A program made the position numbers and the translations under genes. A model generated the notes under the pieces. That model was not told where the DNA came from, did not search any database, and was given only the letters and a program-made list of their open reading frames with translations. A stretch of 64,000 nucleotides of DNA from Hedera helix (lineage: Eukaryota > Streptophyta > Magnoliopsida > Apiales > Araliaceae). Below are positions 1 to 10,670 of the stretch, piece after piece (position 1 is the stretch's first letter; each line of letters begins with the position of its first letter). The stretch lies in assembly GCA_947179155.2 (NCBI GenBank), contig OX359269.1, positions 29,442,017 to 29,506,016 on the forward strand. Direction: 5' to 3'.

Positions 1-710
1 ACTTAATTATTTAATCACATAAGATCTTCATGCATGTACTTTCACATATAAACTATCACATAATAACATGAACAATCTTAGAACATACTAATAACACATA
101 AAAGTTTAGAACTTGCCTCAAATTGAAACTAGGGTTTTCCGGCGGAGCGTTAAACCCTACACAGTCATTTAGTGCATAAGCGGTTAGATTCATCGTATTA
201 TATAACTTCATAAGTCTTATATTAACTTTATTTAAACTATTTCAATAGGTGGAATTATTTGAAAAATTGGCTAACTCAAAAACTCATTTTTAAGCCAAAT
301 TTTCGGATTTGGGCAGATTGTTGGACTGACAGACCCCGGCTCAGTTAAACGGCCATAACTTCTTCGTTTTAAAACATTTTTTAGTCGTTCAAAATTCCAC
401 GCGTTCGTAACTTCCGTCTCTACAATTAATATTTATACCAAAGTACGAAATTCCTGACAGATTTGTACAGATTTCTGCCTAAAGGTGACTGCTCTAAAAC
501 TGATTCATATTTCTGACCTCTTTTATAGTAACGGCCATAACTTTGTCATACGAAAACATTTTTGAGTGATTCTTGAGTCTAAATTGCTTAGAATTTCATG
601 ATCTACAACTTTAATTTAGGTTTCTAAGGCAGATTAAGACATTAAATTTTCGGAAATTTGCAAAAATATTCTGCGACGATATTAAACTTAACTTTCTTTG
701 ATCCGATTGC

Positions 711-1060
711 TAAAACATGATGCCTCAAGCATTAATTTGCTAAGATAACATGTTCTAACACTCCGTATCACTTCATAACATAAAAATAACAAAATCATAA
801 ACCTACTTATATAAGATTTCATGACTTTTTCTCAAGAACACGAAGAACGAATCGAAGAACACGAAGAACAAAGTTTCATCGTTCTTCGTTTCGACTACTA
901 AAACTTGATGCCACAAGCATTACTTAGCAAGGCCATCATGTTTCATCATCCCATAACACTAAATTACAAAATCATAAACCTACTTATAAGAAAATTTATG
1001 ACTTTCACTCAAGAAACGAAGAACACGAAGAACGATAAGAAAAATCGAACATCGTAACGG
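711..1060 (-). repeat. Two-unit internal duplication in LARD-B LTR
   Basis: Two successive blocks share the order ACATGATGCC-like start, ATCATAAACCTACTTAT, ATGACTTT and a GAAGAACACGAAGAAC tail. The second block starts near 899. The same pair is visible at about 54870-55200 and 60640-60790, so the duplication predates the spread of these copies. Confidence 0.6.
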
Positions 1061-1416
1061 CTTGTGTTTTGAGCTTTTTAACTAAATACTTGAAATGAAA
1101 TGGACAGTATAACTACTTATAATTTATATTCCACTACTCTAGACATAAAATAAATCGAGCATTATAGCTATTCACATATACTCTACGAATTGAAAAATTA
1201 CATAATAGCAACTAGAGATTACCTCTTGGAGTGCAAGCTTTGACAACAATTTGTGCAAGGCTTCAATACTCATCAACAAGATTAATCTATCAATATATCT
1301 CTCTAGCTTTGTTGCTCTAATTTACTTGGTGAATTGGTAAGGATTATGAAGAGTGAAGACTCCTATTTATAGGATTTTCCAAGTTAGGGTAAAATGGTAA
1401 AAATGACAATCAAGCT

Positions 1417-1616
1417 TTGGCTCCAAGTTTGGCTTGGCTTTAACTTTGGCTCCAAGTTTGGCTTATACTTTGGCTCCAAGTTTGGCTTGACTCCAACTTT
1501 GGCTCCAAGTTTGGTTTATACTTTGGCTCCAAGTTTGGCTTGGCTCCAACTTTGGCTTCAAGTTTGGTTTATTCTTTGGCTCCAAGTTTTGGCTTGACTT
1601 TGGCTTGGCTTAGGCT
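1417..1616. repeat. TTTGGCTCCAAGTTTGGCTT minisatellite inside LTR
   Basis: About seven imperfect copies of a roughly 29-bp unit containing TTTGGCTCCAAGTTTGGCTT follow one another. The matching places in the other two LARD-B LTRs (about 55688-55760 and 61396-61465) hold only one or two degenerate units, so the array expanded in this copy. An open frame of 67 codons across it is a by-product of the repeat, not a gene. Confidence 0.8.
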
Positions 1617-2248
1617 TTAACTTTATCTACTAACTAGAGTTAACAACTAACTCAACATTAGTTAATTCTCTACTAACTTGTATACTTGACTTTTACTATT
1701 CACAGTTGACTTTTTCGTATTTATACCGTATAATTTTCGTATTATTTTCGTATTATTTTCGTATTCTACCCGTATAATTTTCGTATTATACGCGTATATG
1801 TGAATAGTGATTAGGGTTAGGTTATAACCCTTAGGGTTTGAACCCTTAGGATTTCTAGGTTTAGGGTTTAGGTTTTAACCTTTTCTAAGTTTAACCAAAC
1901 CCTAGTTTAGGTTTTCTAAACCCTAGAATTAGGTTTTTAGGTTTTAACCTTTAAATAACTTTTCGATTTTAATAAGTGTTAAGGTTAATTACTTGAACCG
2001 AAACACGAATTCCTACACATAAGTAATTCACATAGCACATTTAAAAGCTCAATTCAAGCTTTACTAATCACATAACACATAGTTTAGGTTAAAAGTTTAA
2101 CCTCTAATCGTAAACGAATCGTAGTTTCGAGTCGTTTTTAATCTTTAATATAGTTCAATGTATTGTTGAGCAATCGTTTTTAGGCTTCTAAATTAACAAC
2201 CTTTATCATATCTTGACAGATCATTTTTAAAATATTTGGGATATTACA

Positions 2249-2351
2249 TTCAACCCAACTTACAAGAATTTCGTCCTCGAAATTAACTTACAATTCACTT
2301 TACTCATTTAATATTATATTTATAAGTGCTATAAATATTCAAGATATTACA
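2249..2351 (-). promoter_or_regulatory. Doubled polypurine/LTR-start junction block
   Basis: Read on the minus strand, this 103-bp block starts TGTAATATCTTG, runs to GAGGACGAAATTCTTG, and is followed directly at 2248 by a second LTR start, TGTAATATCCC. GAGGACGAAATTCTT is the sequence that normally lies just upstream of the 3' LTR in this family. The LTR here therefore has two nested starts 103 bp apart. The homologous block is at 56774-56876. See the findings for a proposed explanation by alternative plus-strand priming. Confidence 0.7.
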
Positions 2352-2352
2352 A

Positions 2353-2897
2353 TGAGTCCCAAGGCAGAAGGCTCATGGGGACAACTCGTATTTGAGAATC
2401 GGTTGAGGGATTGGATTGGTGGCTAGAAGAATTGGATGATTTAGGCATTACCCGAGTAACCAAGAGTATTTTAGGAATTTTCCTATCATTAAGGGTATTT
2501 TTGGAATTTTTCCTTTTGACATGTGCCTGACACATGACTCAGACCCTATAAATAGCCCTTCACTTGACAAGTGAAGGGAATTTTGGATACTTGGAGAAAT
2601 CTAGCCATCTCTCTCTCAATAAGTTGGAAGGAATTGAGAACTTGCGATCGACTCTGAATCGAGTGAATAAAAGTGTTGGCTTGCCTATCTTGAATTGACT
2701 CGAAACACTTAGCACGGCTCTCGGACACCAGCGGTTATACCGTGATCCTGAGAGTTCTGCCACGTGTTATTTTGGTAGTTGCTCACCGGTTCTTCTCCCC
2801 TCTCCAATCTTTCAATCGATTCTATACTCTTTTCGGATTTCTTACCTCCACCATTACTACGAACTCTAACCCTAACAAGGTACATAATTTTTGTGTC
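2353..2897 (+). mobile_element. Possible short solo LTR or LTR-like insertion
   Basis: The segment is bordered by an 8-bp direct repeat, TACAATGA, at 2348-2355 and 2898-2905. It contains a TATA box (CCCTATAAATAG, 2544-2555), then a perfect 11-bp-arm inverted repeat at 2556-2578, then GAATAAAA polyadenylation-like signals near 2660. That promoter-hairpin-polyA order is usual for an LTR. The right end is GTGTC rather than the expected CA, and I recognise no family. It lies directly beside the end of the LARD-B LTR. Confidence 0.35.
2556..2578. repeat. Perfect 23-bp inverted repeat
   Basis: CCCTTCACTTG and CAAGTGAAGGG flank a single A, immediately 3' of a TATA box. It would form a hairpin at the start of any transcript from that box. 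Confidence 0.7.
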
Positions 2898-3484
2898 TAC
2901 AATGATCAACTAACACAAGAATGAAAAATAGTGAAAGAGGTTATAATCTCTCTCTATCATCAAGTACACCTTCCATTATAAATTATTAGATATATCTCAT
3001 TTTTTAGCCCATTATAAAATTAGATACATTTTTCTTTTAATACTGCACAATGTCACGATGTTCCTAATACGTATTATTTTTCGCTATCACATCTCCCATC
3101 ATACGATATTAAAAAATTCTTCACTAATTAATATCAAAAGGTACTTGAGAATATACAATGAATTTTAAAAATTAATGTTTTAAAAATGTCTCTAATATTA
3201 GACCACAAACGAGTAAAACGAGTAAACAAAGAAAAGATAAAAAGTTGAAAAGTGGCACATGGAATCTCAGTGGTGCCAAAAAGAAAAAGATATGTACATG
3301 GAGTGTGTTGAAAAAACTACTTCCTTTTCTTTCTTTCTTTTTGTCTTTTGTTTTTGGTACTACCAATGCATTAGAACTTAGAACATGAGCTGAAAAATGA
3401 AGCTACAGTATCAAAGGCGTGCGACCGAAGGATTTAGCTGCACTATATGGTTCTTCAAACCAGCTTGACAGTCACTTCAGGTCC

Positions 3485-3635
3485 AAAGACATGGATCTAG
3501 TTTTATCAGAAATCGAATAGGGAAAATTAACAAGACAATATGTACAAAGCGGGAAAGACATGGATCTGTTTTTTTTTTTTTTATTTATCAGAAATTGAAT
3601 TGGGAAAATTAACAAGACAACATGTACAAAGCGGG
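3485..3635. repeat. Tandem duplication, 69- and 82-bp units
   Basis: Units 3485-3553 and 3554-3635 both run from AAAGACATGGATCT to GTACAAAGCGGG. The second unit has gained a T-rich insert of about 13 bases, and the copies differ at several other bases. Confidence 0.85.
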
Positions 3636-5292
3636 TTAGGATTCTTCCATTACATCTTTTACTTAATTTAATTTTTAGTACATATTGAGCGATATTAATA
3701 TTTTTTTTTAATGATGTTACCAATTAACATAAATTATTCTAAGTGATTTTATTGTGTCACTAAATATGTTTTAAAAGAGATTGAATGAAAATGTAATAGT
3801 AGAGATCCTAATGTTTACAAACCAATATATTCCTGTGCTTGTTAGTGTATTTTATTCTGATAACTCGACGTTGAGATTATTCTTTTTATTCTTCGGTAAT
3901 TTCTACTAGATTATGTTGAATTAGTGATAAAGATAATTAGTTACAGATAATATTAAATAGTATTGCTTCTGCTTTAAATTATTTAATCATTTTTTACTTT
4001 TAAAAATCAATTTGAGATATTTTCAAACTCAAAATTAAGGTGATTCATTAAAAATTGTAAAATAATAAAGTTTGCAATGAGTAATACTTTTTAAATAGTT
4101 TATGATATTTTTATCATTGTATTGATTAAAATTAAAGGAATTTATGTTAGTTTTATGTTAGTTTTGAGTTTAAAATTTTCTTAAGTGATTTTAAAAAATC
4201 AATAATGATTGAATAATATAAAACGAACAGAGTATTAAACGATTAAGAAAATCAATTGAAGGAATTCTTCCTCCCATGCACAACACGATAAATTTTATTT
4301 TTTCTATATCTCAAATTCCTTTTGTCACTCTTTGTTTTTATACTTGGCTCATTTTTCTGGTTGCTAACTGCATAACCTTAAAGCAACATGCATACCATGC
4401 CAAAATGAATAAACGAATTGATTGAAAACTAACTTGATTTTGCATTTGCAATTTTATCTGTCTCGATAGGGTTTAGGGTTTAGAGGAGATGCATTAATTC
4501 TACACACGATCATCACAAACATCGTGAATAAATTGTGACTCAGCAGTAACCAAGCTACAACCACGTTTACACAACGAAACATGCATGACTATAATATCTG
4601 TATTCACTTGTCTGCGTTAAGCAACCAACTCATCAAAAAACACAAACAACTTGCATGTATAAAAGGAACAAATTAAATTACATTTGCACGATCAAATCAT
4701 TGTAAGGACAACGTGCGATTGGAAAGATTTAAATCATTCTATTTAGCCTTTTGCTCTTCCTATCACTTACTCGCATATGCCCCATCTGGAGGCCTATACA
4801 GTTTCACCCACACCCAGGCGTTTTTTAATATTGTTGAATTGATCATCTATCACGCATGTAAATAGTGGATTGTCCATTGATGAACAGTAAACACGTGAGA
4901 AATTAATAAACGTTGTTGCCTTCTATCCACACTTCATTAATCATGTTTTTCAGAACCTTTTTTCATGTCATAATTAATTACATATAAGAAATCATTTGCT
5001 TGGATTTGGCTCCATCCAGTACTCCACTACTCTTGGATTAACTTTTATTTAGAACCGTGGGAGTATCAGTAGGTATTGAACAAGTTTCTTCGAATTGATT
5101 TTAGCACCCGAACCAGGAGTCCAAATGTTAAGTCATATATACTTCTTGTTTCATTTTTTTGTTTGAGCTTATTTATATTTGTCTGAGTTTAATTTATTTA
5201 TTTATAATTAATTTTATAAATAGATAAGAATTATTTGACACTAATACATGAGAAATGTGACATGAGATGAGATATGTGACCTGAATTCAAGA

Positions 5293-5293
5293 G

Positions 5294-5334
<41 letters not shown>
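5293..5334. repeat. (TA)n(TG)n microsatellite
   Basis: An uninterrupted TA run passes into a TG run. Confidence 0.95.
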
Positions 5335-5335
<1 letters not shown>

Positions 5336-5373
5336 AATCATCCATAGAAAATGGTTGATATGAAAATTATTCC

Positions 5374-5810
5374 AGTAAATGCATCAATTTAAAAGCAATT
5401 TTTTCCCAATTGCTACTAAATGTAGCAGCCGGGAAACAAATTTGTCTCAGCTGTCGGGAAATTTTCTTGTCTCAGCCACTATTAAGAGTAGCGGCTCAGG
5501 AAAATTACTTTTCCCCCAGTTGCTACTCCTAGTGGCGGCTAGGATAATTTTTTTGTTCTGGAGTCTAAAAAATTCTGTCAGGAGAAAGAAAAAACAATGT
5601 CGTTTAAGAACAATCTACTAAGAGTAGCAGCCACGCCAAAATAACGCCATCGTAGCGGCTATCCTTAAACAACGATGTTTTTTTTCCTCTTGATGGAATT
5701 TTTTAGTCTCCAGAATAAACCCCAGTCGCTACTCCTAGTGGTGGCTAGGATAGAAAAAATTTCCTTAGTAACGGCTGAAAAAAAAGTTATTTTTAAATTG
5801 AACCTTTACT
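5374..5810. mobile_element. Fold-back MITE with GTAGCGGC-type subterminal motifs
   Basis: The two ends are inverted copies: TCAATTTAAAAGCAATTTTT at 5384 pairs with the complement of the end at 5801, with weaker similarity out to 5374 and 5810. An inner pair, 5556-5575 and 5696-5715, is inverted with one mismatch over 20 bp. Many copies of GTAGCGGC or its complement (GCTACT/AGTAGC) lie between. A non-coding, largely self-complementary element of about 430 bp with subterminal repeats suits a MITE, possibly CACTA-derived. I could not fix a target duplication, so the superfamily is open. An 80-codon open frame inside is incidental. Confidence 0.7.
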
Positions 5811-7133
5811 CATGTCAATAATATAAGATGCGTTTATTGAAATAGTATTCATAACAACTATTTGCTATGAATTATTTTTCATATATATGTAACACTATGA
5901 TCCACGATATAAAGCAAGCCAATGGTGCAGCCCAAAAACACTAACTCATGGATCGATCATTCATGCAAATCTTGACTATTCATTAATAATTAAAATGTAA
6001 GTGTTCTTTTCAACTTTAACAACACACCGTTAGGGTTTATATGTCACTGTCAAGAAAGCTCTCAGATAAATATTCAAATACTTATTTTGTTCCGAATTAT
6101 ATAATTATTATTAATTATTTAAAAATAATTTGAGATATTTTTAAATTTAAAATTAACATGATTCATTTAAGTTTCAAAATAATAAATCTAATAACAACTA
6201 GTATTTTTTAAGTAGTTTATGAAATTTATTATTGTATTGACATAAATTAAATTAACTCATCTCAAATTTAAGTTTGAAAATATTTTAAATTAATTTTTTA
6301 AAAATTAAAATTAATCTTATAATTTAAAACAGAGAAAATATTTAAATATTTGACTATACTACTTCTATAGAACAAATAGATATGTTAAAGGAATAAATAT
6401 TCAGCTATTTGAATATACTACTTCTATGGAGCAGATAGACATGGGTTAAATCACTTTTTTTCCCCCATTGAAGTGAACTCGAATTTACATTTTAACTATT
6501 AAAAATTTTTTTGTTTACATTCGACTCATTGAATTGATTTTTTTTTATAAACCATTACAAAATTTATTAAATTATTTGATTTTTAACGAAAAAGCCAACA
6601 TGTGAGAGAGAGCTTCTTACAATATCACATTTATGTCAACGTAAAAATACATGGTGGGCAGAAAATTATAAAAAGAAAATAAAAAGTCATGGGAAATTTT
6701 TAAGAAGAAAAAAATCTTAAAATTCAAAAATATTTAAAAAGTCATGAAAAATTTATTTAAAAAAATGCTTACTTTTTTATTTTAAAAATATATTTTCTTA
6801 ATAATTTCCAAAGTTAAAACTAATGATACATGATTTACATAATTAAAACTAATTATACATCTAAAAAAAATAAACAAGTAAAACAAACTAAACAAATTAA
6901 GCCAATCACACAAATTAAACATCAATCTCTTCTTCTTCTTTGTTTCTTTTTTTATTTTATTTTAATTTTTGCTAAATTTTTTTAAAATTTTTTTTTGCTT
7001 ACATATATGAGTTTATTTTTTAGATCTGTTTTTTTTTTTTTTTTTGAGTTTTTCAGTTGGGCGACAGTGGTTCTTTGACAGAAATCAAATTCGAACGAAG
7101 ATTAATTGTTGAGCTTTTTCAACTTTCAAGTGT

Positions 7134-7243
<110 letters not shown>

Positions 7244-7388
7244 TAATATAGATTGATTAAGATCAATGACGATTCTAATACAACTCATGAATACCAGACT
7301 CGATAAAAGATATTTTATCATATATATAGTATTTTATTACCCCTCTATACGCTTGTTTCACATTTTTCTATTCATTTTATTTATTTAA

Positions 7389-7410
7389 CGAGTGCGTCTT
7401 ACGCTCCATC
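7389..7410 (-). repeat. Single copy of Athila-type 3' UTR motif
   Basis: CGAGTGCGTCTTACGCTCCA matches the GAGTGCGTTTTACGCTCCAT unit repeated three times in the interior of the Athila-like element at 46860-46953 and again at 51130-51223. It marks the 3' non-coding part of the decayed Athila-like element whose genes lie to the right. Confidence 0.55.
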
Positions 7411-8210
7411 TTGTATATTATTAACTCAGCATGTGCAATGTCCATTTTCTCTTGGCTTTTCAAAATTACCCAAGTAGCGAACTTTCCACTAGTGACTCCC
7501 AAACCAATTTATTTTAGGGTACTAAGTATAGAGACACTCCTAAGAGCTTACTTGTTAGAGCAATAGAGGCCACAAAAACATATTAGCTAAGTTTTACTCA
7601 TATTTATCTAAGTTTCTTCATATTTTTGTTTTTATTTCATTTAAGACAGACATCGAAGTAATTATTTCGTTCCCTTTATATGATTTATGTTCCAACAAGT
7701 GATATATATTATCTAAATCCTTAACGAGCACCTAATCCACAAAATTGAATCAAAATCCAACTAACTTAATACATTGAATGTGCACAATTAAGAACAAGGG
7801 GTCTCAAGTTCAATAAAACTAGCAATAGTTAATTTTTTTTTTGATTTAGCAGTCCTTATCCATTTCACTAGAATTATTTGATAATTTATCAAATTTTTAT
7901 CATTGGCCTTCATGAAATGTTATGCAATAATTCATTGTTCAAGTGTTCCTAAATGCAAAAATATATGATCGTACATGCAAATATTTTTTTTTCCATTTTT
8001 TTTGTATATATATGAATGAAACAAACTAAATACAAAATGAGAAATATTTTTTTGATTTTTAATTAATTTATTATTTTTTTTAAAACTAAACTAACATATA
8101 AAAATACTAACATATACCATCTATGTGAAAATGATCCTAAAATATAATGAGATATGCAAATATTGAAATAAACATGCAAATGCTACGAACACTATGCAGT
8201 GTAGTGTATG

Positions 8211-8250
8211 CCACCCCCAAACTTGAAATATGCAATGTCCTCATTGTATA
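8211..8250 (-). promoter_or_regulatory. Polypurine-type tract downstream of extra ORF
   Basis: On the minus strand this reads GAGGACATTGCATATTTCAA followed by GTTTGGGGGTGG. The same arrangement, GTGGACAATG then AAGTGTGGGGGAAGG, occurs at about 47603-47640 in the other Athila-like element. It lies just after the stop of the extra ORF, as expected for an internal purine tract. Confidence 0.55.
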
Positions 8251-8292
8251 AAGAAATAATGAACTAGAGAACAAAAGAATTCCTCTGATTGG

Positions 8293-9492
8293 TCAAGCGT
8301 CGGACTTGACCTCATCGTGATCCACGTTCTCTATAGCATTATCGTCATCCGACTCTGACAGTGGATACTCTGGCAACAGTGTTGGAGGTGGGATCTGATA
8401 TGTGAGAGTAGTTCGGTTCAGCTGAGCAAACATCGCTGCTAATGTGGAAGTGCAAGTATAGGTGTAAGCGTGTGTAGCGTCCTGACGCTCAGCTAGCGAG
8501 GTGCTTATTCAGACTAAACACCTCATCTAATTGTATATCTGTTCGCCTTTATAACCTCTGAATTGTTCTCTTGAACCTTCCTCTGCAGTATCAAGTTTGG
8601 GACTATCGGGACCATTATCTGCTTGTGGAGGTGACTAAGGCAAAATAAATCCCAATTTGCGAGGGTGTGGATCTCCAAATTCCCAAACCTTGTACCGCTC
8701 AATCAAATTATGGTCTAGGAGAGTAGTAGGTGGCTGCACTAGTTCAGCCCCCCCCCCCCCCCCACCTTACTTCAGCTCGTCTACATAATGCAATAATGAA
8801 GGACGGGTGTGGTAATCCTCCTTATGTCGTCCCCTTCAAATTCTTCTTAATCGATGCCACAATAACACTCCTCACATCAATTGTCAAACCGGTGATTATA
8901 GTATATAAAAGAACTGCTCGGTCCCGCATCATGTCACTAACATTCATACACGACATTAACATAGCACACATGAATGCGTACCAATTTTTTTCATATATAC
9001 TCAGAGTTTTAAATGGAAACGATGTTAATTCTCTAGTATACTTATTGATCTTCCACTCCATGCCCGGGCGATAAAGATCACGGATAATCTGTGTCCATAG
9101 CTTGGGGTCCCCATTATAGCATATTGACAATCATCATGCCCCCTCAAATTGTAATACTCATTAATCGCCACCCTACTTAAAGACACCATCTGACCTTGTA
9201 CCATCACCTCATAGCCCGGTGTATCTAAAACATTGGCATAAAATTCCTTAACTATAGCCGTAATTGCCAGATCCGGGTGATCCATAAATGTGCCCCAACC
9301 ATGCCCTACAATCATCTCCAGCATGTCACCATCCTCTAATTGGTTAGGTTTTAGCCCCTGCTTTGGAGTCAAAGCCCTTCTAGGTAATACATGGTTAAAC
9401 TTGTCCTCCGCCTTGGCACTAATAATTTTTTTTCGATTAAACGACCGAGGTGTAGTTGACGAACCTTCTTCCCGTTGGTGTTTCAGAGCCAT
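8293..9492 (-). pseudogene. Extra ORF of Athila-like element: putative plant transposon protein (Transposase_32-like)
   Basis: The minus strand opens with ATG at 9490-9492. Positions 9492-9120 carry a block with KEFYANV and VSLSRVAINEYYNLRG. After a frameshift near 9120, the next frame (9130-8822) continues with PGMEWK, WYAFMCAMLM and RAVLLYTIITG. This motif order is that of the putative plant transposon protein domain found in plant gypsy-associated ORFs. A 16-base poly-C run near 8749-8764 probably causes another frame change. The last part, 8390-8293, encodes an acidic Ser/Asp/Glu tail ending in TGA (8293-8295). It lies 3' of the integrase on the same strand, where Athila elements carry an extra or env-like ORF. 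The function of the family is unknown; this copy is broken. Confidence 0.7.
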
Positions 9493-10030
9493 ATATGCAC
9501 AATATCAGTCTCAAAGCTCTACTAATCCTTTACAATTCCAAAATAGAAGCTCAAATTTCCCCTTGTGAAATCAAACTGAAAGAATTCCTCTTTGCAGCAA
9601 ACTGTCGAACATGTGGTGTATAACCTTGTTTCCCTCAAACTCGAACCAAATTATCAATTGAAGTTAGCCCTACCAATTGACAACTCTGAATAATACTATC
9701 CTAGCATCACCCAAACCTCTAAATCTCCTCCAGTAGCTAACACAAACCACTGGGTACCCAACCAGTTTACAGGCTTCAATTTAAGCAAACAAGTAATTAA
9801 TTCCCAAATTAAGCTTATTATAACCTTTAATTACCTCAATCTGACAACTTGAATCCCAATCTGTTGGTAAAACTCGAATCCCCTTCAATGTTAGACTTCA
9901 CAGCGCCTTAGGTGAATAGATGAGTTGAAATTGGAATAGGTTCATGGAATGGGGAAGGAATCAAGTGGATGGGTGATTGGATAGATTAGGAAGGGATTTT
10001 AGGGTTTCGGGAGGATGGATGAGGGTTATA
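9493..10030 (-). other. Leader of the extra ORF
   Basis: This has no recognisable coding sequence. On the minus strand it is C/T-rich with AAACCCTAAAATCCCTTCC near 9990-10010, like a 5' untranslated leader of the ORF that starts at 9492. That role is inferred from position only. Confidence 0.3.
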
Positions 10031-10159
10031 GACCATTGAGAGAGAGAATACGAGTTTGGGTTTGTATAAGTTGTGTTTTAGAAGTAAAGTGATCGAGCTC
10101 TAAAGGAACTTTAAAAATTGAAATCGACATACTACACCGGGGTGAGGTTATTTGGCTTG

Positions 10160-10335
10160 GACATCGCGTCGGGGCACATTTGGACTGAGGTGACTTCGCT
10201 GGAGGCGAAGTCTGAGCTTGCCGGGGCACAGTCAAACTGGGCACTTTTTGCTAGGGGTGAAGTCTGAGCTCGTCGGGGCGAAGTCACTGCGTCGGGGCGC
10301 AATGATTCCTTTCAAACTTCTTGTCGGGGCACAAT
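10160..10335 (-). repeat. GC-rich linker with iterated GTCGGGGC motif
   Basis: Five iterations of (G)(T/C)CGGGGC(A/G)(C/A)A occur at about 10168, 10221, 10274, 10292 and 10323, with GAAGTCTGAGC repeated between them. It is a marked GC island in AT-rich DNA between integrase and extra ORF. Comparable CG-rich linkers occur in Athila-type elements. I see no open frame of note. Confidence 0.55.
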
Positions 10336-10670
10336 TTACTAAGTTCTGAAAAAAATATTTATGTTGTAACTTTTTGATTTCTTAGCTCCATAATCATATT
10401 CCAGATCTGCAAGGAGGCAAAATTCACAATAATTAGTGAAACTAACATAGGAAATTTTTTCCTAAGCTAGAAATTTATTAATTCCTAAAAATTGAATAAA
10501 TTAAACCAAAAGGACCTAAAAATGGAAACAAAATGCATAAAACGATAAACTAAAGTTGGGCTGCCTTCCAACTAGCGCTTGATTTAGAGTCTTTTAGCCT
10601 GATTGTCTCCTTCCATTTAAGATGGATCTGCAAGGGTTATTGAGGTCCGTTGATGATCCACGTCGTTGCC

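Larger units (their letters stand above)
1..2351 (-). mobile_element. LTR of non-coding large-LTR retrotransposon (LARD-B family), cut by window edge
   Basis: This stretch aligns by eye along most of its length with 54340-56876 and 59930-62464, the two LTRs of the LARD-B element further right, so it is a third copy of that LTR. On the minus strand it begins TGTAATATC at 2351 and runs out of the window at position 1. A TATA box (CCTATAAATAG on the minus strand) lies at 1363-1373. Telomere-like AACCCTA/TTTAGGG strings occur at about 1800-1945. A duplicated block of roughly 185 bp rich in GAAGAACAC lies at about 711-1060. No protein is encoded. The right flank at 2352 is unrelated to the LARD-B interior, so this is either a solo LTR or one end of an element lying to the left. 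Family assignment is firm; solo status cannot be judged. Confidence 0.8.

Noticed and set aside
1800..1945. True telomere tract
   Set aside because: CCCTAAA/TTTAGGG words are scattered and mixed in orientation within an LTR; similar words occur at the homologous sites near 56430 and 62125.
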